Assembly (NCBI RefSeq): GCF_002192535.1
Contig: NZ_NAIA01000003.1
Span: 248,001 to 312,000, forward strand
DNA: 64,000 bases
Source: Polynucleobacter hirudinilacicola
Lineage (GTDB): Bacteria; Pseudomonadota; Gammaproteobacteria; Burkholderiales; Burkholderiaceae
Direction: 5' to 3'
Numbering within the stretch: position 1 is the first letter of the stretch; each line of letters starts with the position of its first letter. A program made the translations under genes and the position numbers. Positions 46,513 to 61,315 of the stretch are shown here, one piece after another. Under the pieces are notes generated by a model. That model was not told the origin of the DNA and ran no database searches. It was given only the letters and a program-made list of their open reading frames with translations.

Positions 46513-47369
46513 AGACTAAGACCAAGCACAATCCCAAGAAATAAAAATCCACCTAGCCAGTTATTGTGGCGAAAAGCCGCAAAACACTCGTCACGCTTCC
46601 GCGTAGAAATAAGTTTCAGATGATAAATAGCGCAAGCTAAGGCTATAAACCACCCGACTAAAAAGTAATTACTCAAGTTGGCTAATTGCGCAACCCAAAT
46701 TTGACTAATGAATAAGATGGCATAACTAATAGCGATTGCCAGAACATCATATTGGCCAAAGGTAATTGCCGAAGTACGTAAGCCTAAGCGCAAATCATCC
46801 TCCCGATCGACCATAGCATAGGCAGTGTCGTAAGCTATCGCCCAAAAAATATTTCCCACAAATAAGATCCATGCTTCTAATGGAATCATATTCAAGATGG
46901 CGGCATATGCCATGGGGATACCAAAGCCAAACGCAATACCCAGAATAGCTTGCGGTATTGCAAAGAAGCGTTTAGTGAAGGGATAAATGAACGCTACCGC
47001 TAATGCAAAAACGGAAAGCTTCTTGGTGTAATCATTGAGTGGCTGAATGATTGCGAATGCAATCAAGGCCAAAAATGCAGCAATCAATACCGCCTCTTTG
47101 CCAGAAATCTTGCCGCTCGTCACTGGACGCCCTTGCGTTCTCTGAACGTGTAGATCAAAGTTGCGATCCGCGTAATCATTGATTGCACATCCTGCACTAC
47201 GCATCAAGAAAGTTCCCGCTACAAAGATTAATAAAATTTGGGGATCGGGCATTCCGCTACTAGCCAACCATAAGGCCCATAGCGTTGGCCATAAAAGCAA
47301 TAAGGTGCCAATTGGCTTATCTAGGCGTATGAGATAAGCGTACGAGGTTAGGCGATCATTTAAAGACAT
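46506..47369 (-). CDS. ubiA: 4-hydroxybenzoate octaprenyltransferase UbiA
   Basis: Membrane prenyltransferase of ubiquinone synthesis. Both aspartate-rich motifs are visible: [21 protein letters not shown] (first) and [16 protein letters not shown] (second), among eight or nine hydrophobic segments; the start [25 protein letters not shown] is typical. 287 aa is normal. It begins ten bases after the recG stop on the same strand, so the two are probably cotranscribed. The link between recG and ubiA is positional. Confidence 0.95.
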   Translation of the reverse strand: MSLNDRLTSYAYLIRLDKPIGTLLLLWPTLWALWLASSGMPDPQILLIFVAGTFLMRSAGCAINDYADRNFDLHVQRTQGRPVTSGKISGKEAVLIAAFLALIAFAIIQPLNDYTKKLSVFALAVAFIYPFTKRFFAIPQAILGIAFGFGIPMAYAAILNMIPLEAWILFVGNIFWAIAYDTAYAMVDREDDLRLGLRTSAITFGQYDVLAIAISYAILFISQIWVAQLANLSNYFLVGWFIALACAIYHLKLISTRKRDECFAAFRHNNWLGGFLFLGIVLGLSLN

Positions 47370-47379
47370 GAGGTAATTA

Positions 47380-49446
47380 TCACGCCTTTAAAAATTCAGC
47401 GCGGGATCCTAGCCAGCGCTCTAGATGACGCTCCACTAAATCAGCATGCTCTGCTAGCAAGCGCTCGGCTGCCTGTTGAGCTAACTCAATTAACCAAGCA
47501 TCGCGCTGTAAATCGACAAACCGCAACATGGCATCACCAGATTGCTTGGCTCCAAGCAATTCCCCGGGACCACGCAGGGAAAGGTCGCGCTCTGCAATGA
47601 CAAAGCCATCCGATACTTCACGCAAGGTTTGCAAGCGCTCTTTAGCTGCCATTGATAAGGGCTCCGCATACATCAAGATGCAAACTGAATCGGCTGAGCC
47701 GCGGCCCACACGTCCACGCAGTTGATGAATTTGAGCATAGCCAAAGCGCTCAGCATGCTCGATCACCATTAAGGCTGCATTGGGAACATCCACGCCCACC
47801 TCAATGACTGTAGTGGCAACTAATAGCTGAATTTCATTGGCTTTAAATGCAGCCATCACGGCTGCTTTTTCTTCCGCCTTTAGGCGACCATGCACTAGCC
47901 CCACTTTAAAATTTGGCAAAGCCTGTGTTAACTGCTCAAAACTCTCAACGGCAGTTTGCAATTGCAAAACCTCAGATTCTTCTATCAAAGGGCAAACCCA
48001 ATAGGCTTGTAGGCCTTTGGATAGCCAGCTTTGTAAACCGCCAATCACCTCATCACGACGAGTCGCCTTGACCACCTTAGTATTAATTGGTTTGCGGCCT
48101 GGAGGTAGCTCATCAATGACAGACACATCGAGATCAGCGTAATAGGTCATAGCCAAGGTACGAGGAATTGGCGTTGCTGACATCATCAATTGATGACAAT
48201 AGAACAATTCTGATCCAAGTCTTTGCTGTATTTCTAAGCGCTGCCTAACTCCAAAGCGATGTTGCTCATCAATCACTGCTAAGCCTAGCTTGGAAAAGCT
48301 CACGCTCTCCTGAATTAGTGCATGAGTGCCAATAATGAGTTGAGCTTGCCCACTCTCAATCATTTCCTGAGCCAACCTTTTTTCTTTTGCCTTCAAACTA
48401 CCAGACAGCCAAGCAATGTGCACCCCTAATGGTTCAAACCATTCTTTCATCTTTAAGTAATGCTGCTCTGCCAAGATTTCAGTAGGCGCCATGACCGCAG
48501 CTTGATAACCATGATCCATCACGCGTGCCGCTGCTAAGGCAGCGACTACCGTCTTGCCGCTACCTACGTCCCCTTGCAAAAGACGGTTCATTGGAAACGA
48601 GTTCTCTAGATCCTTAGCAATCTCTAACCATACGCGGTCTTGGGCTCCAGTTAATTGAAAAGGAAGCGCCTTAAGTAAGCCAATTTCTAGATTTGGCTCT
48701 TTTGATGGCTTTGCAAAGCTCGGGGCATGCCGCTCTCTTCGAATCGCATGAGCACGTTTCAAAGAAATTTGTTGTGCGAGCAATTCTTCGAACTGCACGC
48801 GGCGCCATGCAGGATCTGTGCGCTCTAACAAGGCTTGAGTATCAGCATCAGCAGGTGGCTGATGTAAATAGGTAATAGCAGCTTGTAGACTTGGCCAATC
48901 ATTGCTTGGAAGCAGTTCTGTCATTAACTGCTTGGGCAAGAACTCAGCCAGACTATCTCGCAAGCTTGGATCACGTAAGGCCTGTCCAACTGCTTTGCGA
49001 ATGACTGTTTGAGAAACGCCGGCACTGGCTGGATAGACTGGGGTCAGACTCATTGGCAAGGGAGCATCTGCTGCTACAGCCTTAACGGTGGGATGGACCA
49101 TTTCTGGGCCCTGAAATCCTTCACGCACATCACCACGCACTCGAATATGCGCACCCACTGCCATTTGCTTTTGCTGGCTTGGGTAGAAATTCAGGAAACG
49201 GAGCTGCAAAGTTGCGGTGTCATCTTCAATGGTGACCAACATCTGTCTTCTAGGCCTAAATAAGACCTGATTTCGGATCACGATCCCCTGGGTTTGGGCT
49301 GAACTAAACCTGCCCTGATTTAAGACCTCTTCAATCGTGAATAGCTCAGTCTCATCTTCATAGCGGGATGGAAGATGCAAAGCAAGGGCCATTGGGCTGT
49401 CTAAACCCATTTTCTGGAGTGTGCTTGGCGCTTGTTTGGTAGTCAT
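47380..49446 (-). CDS. recG: ATP-dependent DNA helicase RecG
   Basis: Branched-DNA helicase that remodels stalled forks and R-loops. The N-terminal wedge (OB fold, about residues 50-150) is followed by the helicase core: [18 protein letters not shown], Walker [20 protein letters not shown], the DEQH box with [37 protein letters not shown], and motif [10 protein letters not shown]. 688 aa is normal. Divergent from queA with 30 bases between. TAGATT lies six bases before its ATG. Confidence 0.96.
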   Translation of the reverse strand: MTTKQAPSTLQKMGLDSPMALALHLPSRYEDETELFTIEEVLNQGRFSSAQTQGIVIRNQVLFRPRRQMLVTIEDDTATLQLRFLNFYPSQQKQMAVGAHIRVRGDVREGFQGPEMVHPTVKAVAADAPLPMSLTPVYPASAGVSQTVIRKAVGQALRDPSLRDSLAEFLPKQLMTELLPSNDWPSLQAAITYLHQPPADADTQALLERTDPAWRRVQFEELLAQQISLKRAHAIRRERHAPSFAKPSKEPNLEIGLLKALPFQLTGAQDRVWLEIAKDLENSFPMNRLLQGDVGSGKTVVAALAAARVMDHGYQAAVMAPTEILAEQHYLKMKEWFEPLGVHIAWLSGSLKAKEKRLAQEMIESGQAQLIIGTHALIQESVSFSKLGLAVIDEQHRFGVRQRLEIQQRLGSELFYCHQLMMSATPIPRTLAMTYYADLDVSVIDELPPGRKPINTKVVKATRRDEVIGGLQSWLSKGLQAYWVCPLIEESEVLQLQTAVESFEQLTQALPNFKVGLVHGRLKAEEKAAVMAAFKANEIQLLVATTVIEVGVDVPNAALMVIEHAERFGYAQIHQLRGRVGRGSADSVCILMYAEPLSMAAKERLQTLREVSDGFVIAERDLSLRGPGELLGAKQSGDAMLRFVDLQRDAWLIELAQQAAERLLAEHADLVERHLERWLGSRAEFLKA

Positions 49447-49476
49447 CGTTAAAATCTAATACCTGATGGTAATGCT

Positions 49477-51677
<2,201 letters not shown>

Positions 51678-51686
51678 TAACCCTAC

Positions 51687-51804
51687 GGAGGCCTATCCCC
51701 CTCCAAATCACCTCCAAAGCCCCGCACAGTTTAGAATTGCGGGTTTACGGCTTAACTTAAAAGCCTAAAACTGAAACAGTTTCCAAATAGTCTTTAACGG
51801 AGGT
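51687..51804 (+). other. Leader between tgt and yajC with SD-like and anti-SD-like repeats
   Basis: The 132-base gap holds a GGAGG (51687-51691), two CCTCC copies (51700-51704 and 51711-51715), a CCCGCA/TGCGGG stem (51721-51726 with 51738-51743) and an AAACTG/CAGTTT stem near 51770-51783. The yajC SD GGAGGT is at 51799-51804. The first CCTCC can pair with the decoy GGAGG, and the second with the real SD. No clear -10/-35 or terminator is seen. Confidence 0.4.
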
Positions 51805-51809
51805 TTTGT

Positions 51810-52136
51810 ATGTGGATTAGTAACGCTTTTGCCCAAGCCCCAGCTGCGGGTCCAGATTCTGGTGGCTTAATGAGCTTCCTGCCATTGGTTTTGATGTTTG
51901 CAGTTTTGTACTTCATCATGATTCGCCCACAAATGAAGCGTCAAAAAGAAACTAAAGCCATGCTTGAAGCATTAGCAGTTGGCGATGAAGTGGTAACAGT
52001 AGGCGGCATCATGGGCAAAGTAACAGCACTCAAAGATGCAGTGGTTACTGTTGAGATTTCAGCTGGCACTGAAGTGCAATTACAAAAAGGTGCTATCACC
52101 AATGTATTGCCTAAAGGCACATTAAAGTCTGCTTAA
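51810..52136 (+). CDS. yajC: Preprotein translocase accessory subunit YajC
   Basis: Small single-span inner-membrane protein (108 aa) that associates with SecDF. The membrane segment is FLPLVLMFAVLYFIMIRPQMKRQKE (about residues 25-45), followed by the typical soluble domain GDEVVTVGGIMGKVTALKD and EVQLQKGAITNVLPKGT. The SD GGAGGT is strong. Gene order tgt-yajC-secD-secF is classic. Confidence 0.96.
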   Translation: MWISNAFAQAPAAGPDSGGLMSFLPLVLMFAVLYFIMIRPQMKRQKETKAMLEALAVGDEVVTVGGIMGKVTALKDAVVTVEISAGTEVQLQKGAITNVLPKGTLKSA

Positions 52137-52161
52137 TAGCTTTGTTTAAAAGTATCTCAAT

Positions 52162-54021
52162 ATGAATCGCTACCCTCTCTGGAAATATCTAGTTATCGTC
52201 GTTGCCTTACTCATTGGCGGACTATATTCAATCCCGAATTTCTATGGTGAGGCTCCAGCGGTTCAAATCTCGTCCGCCAAACCAACCATCAAGGTTGATT
52301 TAGCGACACAAGCCCGCGTTGAAAAGATTTTGTCTGATGCCGATATCAGCAGCACTGGTATCTTCTTTGAAAATGCCAACAATATTGGCTCTATCAAGAT
52401 TCGCTTCAACAACACCGACATTCAATTGCGTGCACGCGATCTATTGCAGCAAAAGATTAACGTCGATCAGAGCGACCCGAATTTCACGGTTGCCTTAAAC
52501 CTTTTATCGAATACGCCAGATTGGTTAAATTCCATTAACGCCCTACCGATGCCTTTGGGTCTTGACTTGCGAGGTGGTGTTTACTTCCTGCTGCAGGTCG
52601 ATATGAAGGGCGCGGTTCAAAAGAAGGTTACTTCTTTGGCAACTGATATTCGCTCACAATTACGCGATAAAAATATTCGCCACCAAGGCATTGAGCGTGG
52701 CGCAGATAGCATCACAATTAATTTTGGCAGCACTGCTGATGCTGATGCAGCTCGTGCGGTTTTACAATCAGCTCAACCAGAACTCACTTGGCAAGTAAGA
52801 CCAACAGGCTTATCACCAAAATTAGTTGGTGAATTTAAACCAACTGCATTAAAAGAAATCCAAGATAATGCTGTTAAACAAAATATCGTCACGCTGAATA
52901 AGCGCGTGAATGAGTTGGCAGTTAAAGAGCCGGTGATTCAACAACAAGGTGCCGAACGCATTGTGGTGCAGTTACCTGGCGTTCAAGATACTGCACGTGC
53001 TAAAGATATTATTGGTCGTACGGCGACCCTAGAGTCTCGCTTAGCTGATCCACTCATTTCTACAATTGGGATTGGCGAGACTCCACCTCCAGGCATGGAT
53101 ACCTTCCGTTTTGGGGAAAATCGTTTAGGCGTATTCAAGAAATCAGTTATCTTCAGTGGCGATCGCATTACTGATGCAAGTGCTGGCTTTGATCAAAATC
53201 AACGTCCCGCTGTAAACATCTCTCTCGATGCTGCGGGTGGCCGTGTCATGCAAGAAGTGACACGCGAGAATATTGGCAAGCCTATGGGCATGATTTTGTT
53301 TGAAAAAGGCAAGGGTGAAGTGTTGACCATTGCTACTATTCAAAGCGAATTTGGATCTAAGTTTCAGATTACAGGCCAGCCCACTACTGCTAGCGCCAAT
53401 GACTTAGCCCTCTTATTACGCGCAGGTTCTTTGGCTGCGCCAATGGAAATTATTGAAGAGCGCACCATCGGCCCAAGCCTAGGTGCGGAGAATATTGAGA
53501 AGGGCTTCAAGTCACTCTTGATTGGCTTTGGGGCAATTGCCATTTTCATGATGGCTTACTACTTATTGTTTGGCACATTCTCAGTCATTGCATTGGCGGT
53601 GAACTTGCTCCTGCTGATTTCTGTGCTGTCGATGTTACAAGCCACACTCACTTTGCCAGGAATCGCGGCGATGGCCCTAGCACTTGGTATGGCGATTGAC
53701 TCCAACGTATTGATTAATGAACGTATTCGTGAAGAGCTACGCAACGGCGCAGCGCCACAAACTGCAATTGCAGTTGGCTTTGATAAAGCTTGGGCAACAA
53801 TTTTGGATTCGAATGTGACAACTTTAATTGCTGGTCTAGCGCTCCTGGCATTTGGCTCAGGTCCGATCAAAGGCTTTGCAGTGGTTCACTGCTTAGGTAT
53901 TTTGACCTCAATGTTCTCGGCTGTCTTCTTCTCTCGCGGTCTTGTCAACCTCTGGTACGGCAGACACAAGAAGGTTCAAAAGCTCGCTATTGGCCAAGTT
54001 TGGCGACCACAGGAGAAATAA
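52162..54021 (+). CDS. secD: Protein translocase subunit SecD
   Basis: With SecF uses the proton-motive force to finish protein export through SecYEG. The 619-aa protein has an N-terminal membrane segment (YLVIVVALLIGGLYSIPNFY), the DLRGGVYFLLQVD motif, a large periplasmic P1 domain, and five C-terminal segments. The conserved LPGIAAMALALGMAIDSNVLINERIREELRNG holds the functional aspartate. TLIAGLALLAFGSGPIKGFAVVHCLGILTSMFSAVFFSR follows. It begins 25 bases after yajC and precedes secF by three bases. Confidence 0.97.
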   Translation: MNRYPLWKYLVIVVALLIGGLYSIPNFYGEAPAVQISSAKPTIKVDLATQARVEKILSDADISSTGIFFENANNIGSIKIRFNNTDIQLRARDLLQQKINVDQSDPNFTVALNLLSNTPDWLNSINALPMPLGLDLRGGVYFLLQVDMKGAVQKKVTSLATDIRSQLRDKNIRHQGIERGADSITINFGSTADADAARAVLQSAQPELTWQVRPTGLSPKLVGEFKPTALKEIQDNAVKQNIVTLNKRVNELAVKEPVIQQQGAERIVVQLPGVQDTARAKDIIGRTATLESRLADPLISTIGIGETPPPGMDTFRFGENRLGVFKKSVIFSGDRITDASAGFDQNQRPAVNISLDAAGGRVMQEVTRENIGKPMGMILFEKGKGEVLTIATIQSEFGSKFQITGQPTTASANDLALLLRAGSLAAPMEIIEERTIGPSLGAENIEKGFKSLLIGFGAIAIFMMAYYLLFGTFSVIALAVNLLLLISVLSMLQATLTLPGIAAMALALGMAIDSNVLINERIREELRNGAAPQTAIAVGFDKAWATILDSNVTTLIAGLALLAFGSGPIKGFAVVHCLGILTSMFSAVFFSRGLVNLWYGRHKKVQKLAIGQVWRPQEK

Positions 54022-54024
54022 GCT

Positions 54025-54999
54025 ATGGAATTTTTCCGGATCAAAAAAGATATCCCCTTTATGCGCCATGCATTGGCGCTCAATGCGATTTCTTTAATCA
54101 CCTTTTTAGCTGCAGTCTTCTTTCTATGGCACAACGGCTTACACCTCTCGATTGAGTTCACTGGTGGTACGGTTATGGAGGTGAGTTACCCTCAAGCTGC
54201 TCCACTAGACTCTATTCGCGCAAAGGTTGAGAAGTTAGGTTATGCAGATACGCAGATTCAGAACTTTGGCAGCTCACGCGACATCATGATTCGCCTGCCT
54301 TTACAAAAAGATACTGAAGGCAAACTCATTTCTTCTGCAGACCAAAGCGCAGCGGTAATGCAGGCGCTTGAGCCTGCTAGCAGTGGCGCCAAATTGCAAC
54401 GCGTAGAGTTCGTTGGTCCTCAGGTGGGTGAAGAGCTGGCCTTAGACGGCTTGAAGGCCTTAATTTTTGTGATTATCGGTATTGTGATTTACCTCTCTTT
54501 CCGCTTTGAGTGGAAATTTGCTCTAGCGGGCATCATTGCTAACTTGCACGACATCGTGATCATCTTAGGTTTCTTTGCTTTCTTCCAGTGGGAGTTCTCA
54601 CTCTCAGTCTTGGCAGCAGTCTTGGCGGTACTGGGTTACTCCGTTAACGAATCCGTGGTGATCTTTGACCGTATTCGCGAAAATTTCCGTAAGTACCGCA
54701 AGATGAATACCCGCGAAATTATTGACAATGCAATTACCAGCACAATCAGTCGCACTGTGATTACTCACGGTAGCACTGAGATGATGGTTTTAGCTATGCT
54801 GATTTTTGGTGGCCCAACTCTCTTCTACTTTGCGCTAGCACTGACTATTGGTATTTTGTTTGGTATTTACTCTTCAGTATTCGTAGCTGCCGCTTTGGCC
54901 ATGTGGCTTGGAGTAACGCGTGAAGATTTGGCGAAGAGTGACAAAAAACCAGATGACAACGCTCGGAATGACGACCCGAATTTCGGAGCGCGTGTTTAA
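54025..54999 (+). CDS. secF: Protein translocase subunit SecF
   Basis: Partner of SecD, 324 aa. The family motif IEFTGGTVMEV follows the first membrane segment, and the C-terminal six-helix pattern holds LAVLGYSVNESVVIFDRIRENFRKYRK and TISRTVITHGSTEMMVLAMLIFGGPTLFYFALALTIGILFGIYSSVFVA. The C-terminus is polar. It starts directly after secD. The stop codon lies in the arm of a hairpin shared with the convergent waaA. Confidence 0.97.
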   Translation: MEFFRIKKDIPFMRHALALNAISLITFLAAVFFLWHNGLHLSIEFTGGTVMEVSYPQAAPLDSIRAKVEKLGYADTQIQNFGSSRDIMIRLPLQKDTEGKLISSADQSAAVMQALEPASSGAKLQRVEFVGPQVGEELALDGLKALIFVIIGIVIYLSFRFEWKFALAGIIANLHDIVIILGFFAFFQWEFSLSVLAAVLAVLGYSVNESVVIFDRIRENFRKYRKMNTREIIDNAITSTISRTVITHGSTEMMVLAMLIFGGPTLFYFALALTIGILFGIYSSVFVAAALAMWLGVTREDLAKSDKKPDDNARNDDPNFGARV

Positions 55000-55010
55000 G
55001 TCAGTCAGAC

Positions 55011-55019
<9 letters not shown>
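54996..55019. terminator. Hairpin between convergent secF and waaA
   Basis: TTAAGTC (54996-55002) and GACTTAA (55008-55014) form a 7-bp stem with a five-base loop (AGTCA), flanked by A/T-rich sequence on both sides. The secF TAA lies in the left arm and the waaA TAA (minus) in the right arm. Confidence 0.55.
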
Positions 55020-57805
<2,786 letters not shown>

Positions 57806-57830
57806 TTAAGCAGACCTCCATTAGGATGGC

Positions 57831-57836
57831 TATACT
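57831..57836 (+). promoter_or_regulatory. -10 element for the GST gene (leaderless geometry)
   Basis: TATACT (5/6) ends seven bases before the ATG at 57844; the -35 is poor (TTAAGC with 19-base spacing). Confidence 0.45.
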
Positions 57837-57843
57837 ATCCCTT

Positions 57844-58458
57844 ATGAAACTTATCGGATCCCTCACTAGCCCCTATGTACGTAAGGTACGCATCGTTTTT
57901 TCAGAGAAAAAGGTTGATGTTGACCTTCAATTAGAGAACGTTTGGGCCGCAGACACCAAAATTGCCATTTCCAACCCCTTGGGGAAGGTTCCCTGCCTCA
58001 TTCTGGAAGATGGTGAGTCACTCTATGACTCTCGCGTTATCGCGGAATACGCTGATGCCCTCAGCCCAGTCAGCAAGCTCATACCCGCTGACAGCCGGGA
58101 GCGCGCGAGCGTGAAAACCTGGGAAGCCCTGGCTGACGGAATCACAGATGCTGGCATTTTGGCCCGCCTCGAGCGCACATGGCGCCCTGCTGAAGAGCAA
58201 AGCTCAGCTTGGGTTGATCGCCAAATGGGCAAGATTCAAAACTCACTTCGTCAAATGTCTGAGATCTTGGGTGAGAATGCTTGGTGCCACGGCAACCAAA
58301 TGACGCTTGCTGATATTGCAACAGGTTGTGCACTTGGTTGGTTATTGCTCCGTTTCCCAGATGTGAAATGGCAGACTCAATATCCAAACTTAGATCGTCT
58401 CTATCAAAAATTATTGCAGCGACCTTCGTTTATAGAAACTGAACCGCCAGCAGCTTAA
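57844..58458 (+). CDS. Glutathione S-transferase family protein
   Basis: A 204-aa GST with an N-terminal thioredoxin-like domain (KLIGSLTSPYVRKVRIVFSEKKVD, NPLGKVPCLILEDGESLYDSRVIAEYAD) and a helical C-terminal domain (MTLADIATGCALGWLLLRFPD). The SPYVRKV start, with serine at the active-site position, resembles the YibF-like subgroup. Substrate unknown. I take ATG 57844, since in-frame upstream starts (57793) would add 17 residues before the first beta-strand and TATACT fits this start. Confidence 0.9.
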   Translation: MKLIGSLTSPYVRKVRIVFSEKKVDVDLQLENVWAADTKIAISNPLGKVPCLILEDGESLYDSRVIAEYADALSPVSKLIPADSRERASVKTWEALADGITDAGILARLERTWRPAEEQSSAWVDRQMGKIQNSLRQMSEILGENAWCHGNQMTLADIATGCALGWLLLRFPDVKWQTQYPNLDRLYQKLLQRPSFIETEPPAA

Positions 58459-58483
58459 TGCGGATTTAAAAAATTGATTTGGG

Positions 58484-59596
58484 CTAAGCAGAAATAATTC
58501 CGCCGCCCAAACAAATATCACCGTCATATAAAACGGCTGATTGCCCTGGCGTTACTGCCCATTGCGTATCCGGAAATCCTAACGCAAATGTAAGATCGCC
58601 TGCGCTTGCAGTTAAAGTGCATGCAGAGTCTGCTTGACGATAACGAGTCTTCGCAGAATAGTTCCCAGAGGCTGGGGGGCTACCAGCAATCCAGCTCGCA
58701 TCAATAGCCTCTAGGTTCTTGGCCAGCAGCCACGGGTGTTCATGGCCCTGAGCCACATACAGTGTGTTATTCGCCATATCCTTGCGTGCCACATACCAAG
58801 CATCACCATTGCCATCCTGGCTGCCACCCAAACCAATCCCCTTACGCTGCCCCAAAGTGAAAAAGGCTAAGCCCATATGCTCGCCGACAGTCTTGCCATC
58901 CGGGGTTTTAATGGGTCCTGGTGTACGAGGCAAATAACGGTTCAAGAATTCTCTAAAGGGACGTTCGCCAATAAAACAAATTCCGGTGCTATCTTTTTTC
59001 CGTGCATTGTGTAAACCAATTTTTTCAGCAATGGTGCGCACTTCAGTTTTCGGAATCTCTCCCAGCGGAAATAAAACATTAGCTAATTGCTGTTGCGTCA
59101 AGCGGTGCAAAAAATAACTCTGGTCTTTACTAGAATCCAGCGCTTTTAATAATTGCACTTTTCCACCCTCATGGCGGACCCTAGCATAGTGCCCAGTAGC
59201 AATTGCATCAGCACCCAAACTCATGGCGTGATCCAAGAAGGCTTTGAACTTAATCTCAGCATTGCACAGAACATCGGGATTTGGGGTTCGCCCTGCAGCG
59301 TATTCACGCAAAAACTCAGCAAATACGCGTTCGCGGTATTCAGCAGCAAAATTGACTGCCTCAACGTCAATACCGATGAGATCAGCTACGGAGACGACAT
59401 CAAGCCAATCCTGGCGGGCTGAACAATATTCATCGTTATCGTCATCCTCCCAATTCTTCATAAAAAGGCCGATAACTTCATAACCCTGCTCTTTGAGCAT
59501 CCAGGCTGCTACGGACGAATCTACCCCTCCAGACATGCCGATAACGACTTTTCTGGGCTTTTTAAGGGGGGGTACCGAACAATTAGGCTGACTCAT
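58484..59596 (-). CDS. mnmA: tRNA-specific 2-thiouridylase MnmA
   Basis: Installs sulfur at position 2 of wobble uridine-34 in tRNA-Lys, -Glu and -Gln. PP-loop SGGVDSS is at residues 22-28. The catalytic cysteines are in [13 protein letters not shown] and [10 protein letters not shown]. The linker [25 protein letters not shown] and the C-terminal beta domain complete the 370-aa protein. It is monocistronic, divergent from pntA, with a 179-base gap. Confidence 0.96.
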   Translation of the reverse strand: MSQPNCSVPPLKKPRKVVIGMSGGVDSSVAAWMLKEQGYEVIGLFMKNWEDDDNDEYCSARQDWLDVVSVADLIGIDVEAVNFAAEYRERVFAEFLREYAAGRTPNPDVLCNAEIKFKAFLDHAMSLGADAIATGHYARVRHEGGKVQLLKALDSSKDQSYFLHRLTQQQLANVLFPLGEIPKTEVRTIAEKIGLHNARKKDSTGICFIGERPFREFLNRYLPRTPGPIKTPDGKTVGEHMGLAFFTLGQRKGIGLGGSQDGNGDAWYVARKDMANNTLYVAQGHEHPWLLAKNLEAIDASWIAGSPPASGNYSAKTRYRQADSACTLTASAGDLTFALGFPDTQWAVTPGQSAVLYDGDICLGGGIISA

Positions 59597-59641
59597 TAAA
59601 AAAATGCGAGAATACTCTATAGACAGATTAACCCCATTGTA

Positions 59642-59660
59642 GAAGTCTCAACCAGACTTC
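59642..59660. other. Palindrome in the mnmA-pntA intergenic region
   Basis: GAAGTCT (59642-59648), CAACC, AGACTTC (59654-59660): a perfect 7-bp inverted repeat with a five-base spacer, between two divergent genes. It has no T-run, so it may be an operator or an mRNA hairpin. Further on lie A/T-rich -10-like hexamers (TAAAAT around 59736 and again near 59750) and the pntA SD GGAGA. The rest of this 179-base gap shows nothing else. Confidence 0.4.
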
Positions 59661-59775
59661 GCATGATTTTAGGCAAAACCATAGCCGGCAGACCTTGGGG
59701 CTCAGTAAATAGGTAAAACCTAGCCTGTTTATCTTTAAAATAGACTTTTAAAATTTTTGCTTTTGGAGACATGCC

Positions 59776-60909
59776 ATGCGCATAGGAGTGCCGCTGGAAA
59801 CAAGGCCTGGGGAAACTCGAGTAGCCGCCACACCAGAAACCGTAAAAAAACTGATTAGCCAAGGTCATAGCGTCGTCATTCAAAAAGACGCCGGCGTCCA
59901 CGCAAGTCAACCAGACTCCGCATACGAAGCTGTAGGTGCTTCTGTTGGCAGCGCAGCTGACGCATTTGGAGCAGAAATTGTTCTCAAAGTGCGTGCGCCC
60001 GAAGCAGCTGAACTCAAACAAATTAAATCTGGCAGCGTGCTCATTGGCATGCTCGATCCATTTGATAACGACAATATTGCTGCAATGGCAGCGCAAGGCG
60101 TAACAGCATTCTCATTAGAAGCTGCTCCTCGCACAACTCGCGCCCAAAGTATGGATGTACTGTCATCGCAAGCAAACATTGCCGGCTACAAAGCTGTCAT
60201 GATTGCTGCTAATGAGTATCAACGCTTTATGCCAATGCTCATGACTGCAGCAGGAACTGTCAAAGCAGCGCGCGTACTCATCTTGGGTGCCGGTGTTGCA
60301 GGCTTGCAAGCTATTGCTACCGCCAAGCGCTTAGGCGCTGTGATTGAAGCATCTGACGTTCGCCCAGCCGCTAAAGAGCAAATTGAATCTTTGGGTGCTA
60401 AGTTTGTTGATGTGCCTTACGAAACTGACGAAGAACGCGAAATCGCTCAAGGCGTTGGCGGCTATGCGCGCCCAATGCCAGAGGCTTGGATGAAGCGTCA
60501 AGCAGCCTTAGTTGCTGAACGCGCTCAGCAAGCTGACATTGTCATTACCACTGCTTTGATTCCAGGCCGCAAGCCACCAGTCTTATTGCATAGTGACACT
60601 GTTACTAATATGAAACCTGGCTCTATCGTGATTGATATTGCTGCTGGTCGTGGTGATAACGGCTCCGGTAACTGTCCACTGACTCAAGCTGACAAGATTG
60701 TTCAAGTCAATGGCGTCAAGATTGTGGGCTACACCAACCTTGCTAGCATGGTTGCAGCAGATGCGTCAGCACTTTATTCACGTAACTTGATCGACTTCAT
60801 GAAACTCATTGTTGATAAAGATGCTAAATTGCTCATCCCTACTGATGACGATATCGTTACTGCCTGCTTAATGTGTCGCGATGGTCAAGCCGTCCGCAAA
60901 AACTCATAG
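59776..60909 (+). CDS. pntA: NAD(P) transhydrogenase subunit alpha part 1 (PntAA)
   Basis: NAD(H)-binding domain I of proton-translocating transhydrogenase, which uses the proton gradient to make NADPH from NADH. The alanine-dehydrogenase-like fold shows GVPLETRPGETRVAATPETVKKL, SQANIAGYKAVMIAA, VLILGAGVAGLQAIATAKRLGAVIEASDVRP and VITTALIPGRKPPVLL. 377 aa is the size of the split form, as in Rhodospirillum; in E. coli it is fused to part 2. SD GGAGA precedes the ATG. Confidence 0.95.
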   Translation: MRIGVPLETRPGETRVAATPETVKKLISQGHSVVIQKDAGVHASQPDSAYEAVGASVGSAADAFGAEIVLKVRAPEAAELKQIKSGSVLIGMLDPFDNDNIAAMAAQGVTAFSLEAAPRTTRAQSMDVLSSQANIAGYKAVMIAANEYQRFMPMLMTAAGTVKAARVLILGAGVAGLQAIATAKRLGAVIEASDVRPAAKEQIESLGAKFVDVPYETDEEREIAQGVGGYARPMPEAWMKRQAALVAERAQQADIVITTALIPGRKPPVLLHSDTVTNMKPGSIVIDIAAGRGDNGSGNCPLTQADKIVQVNGVKIVGYTNLASMVAADASALYSRNLIDFMKLIVDKDAKLLIPTDDDIVTACLMCRDGQAVRKNS

Positions 60910-60934
60910 AACAAATTTAGACTAAGGAAATATC

Positions 60935-61273
60935 ATGGATCTCGCTGCTTTTCAAAGCATCCTCACAGTCCAAAACATCACTGTGTTTGTGTTAGCCATT
61001 TTTGTTGGCTACCACGTGGTTTGGAACGTTACTCCAGCATTGCATACCCCTCTGATGGCGGTTACTAATGCCATCTCCGGCATCATCATTGTTGGCGCAC
61101 TCTTGCAAACCGAAGTCATTGGCGGCGATGAGATCACTCTCACCAGCATTATTGGCGCTGTTGCAGTATTCCTGGCTTCCATCAATATTTTTGGTGGCTT
61201 TATGGTCACCCGTCGCATGCTGGAGATGTTCAAGAAGAAGGCTCCTAAAGCAGATTCGGCTGGAACCAAATAA
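60935..61273 (+). CDS. pntAB: NAD(P) transhydrogenase subunit alpha part 2 (PntAB)
   Basis: Small membrane subunit (112 aa) corresponding to the C-terminal membrane part of E. coli PntA. Three hydrophobic segments are visible ([71 protein letters not shown]). The last two blocks are well conserved in the family. It lies 25 bases after pntA and 42 before pntB. Confidence 0.95.
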   Translation: MDLAAFQSILTVQNITVFVLAIFVGYHVVWNVTPALHTPLMAVTNAISGIIIVGALLQTEVIGGDEITLTSIIGAVAVFLASINIFGGFMVTRRMLEMFKKKAPKADSAGTK

Positions 61274-61315
61274 AACGAGAACAAGATCCTCATAGAGATT
61301 TAAAGAGACCAAATA

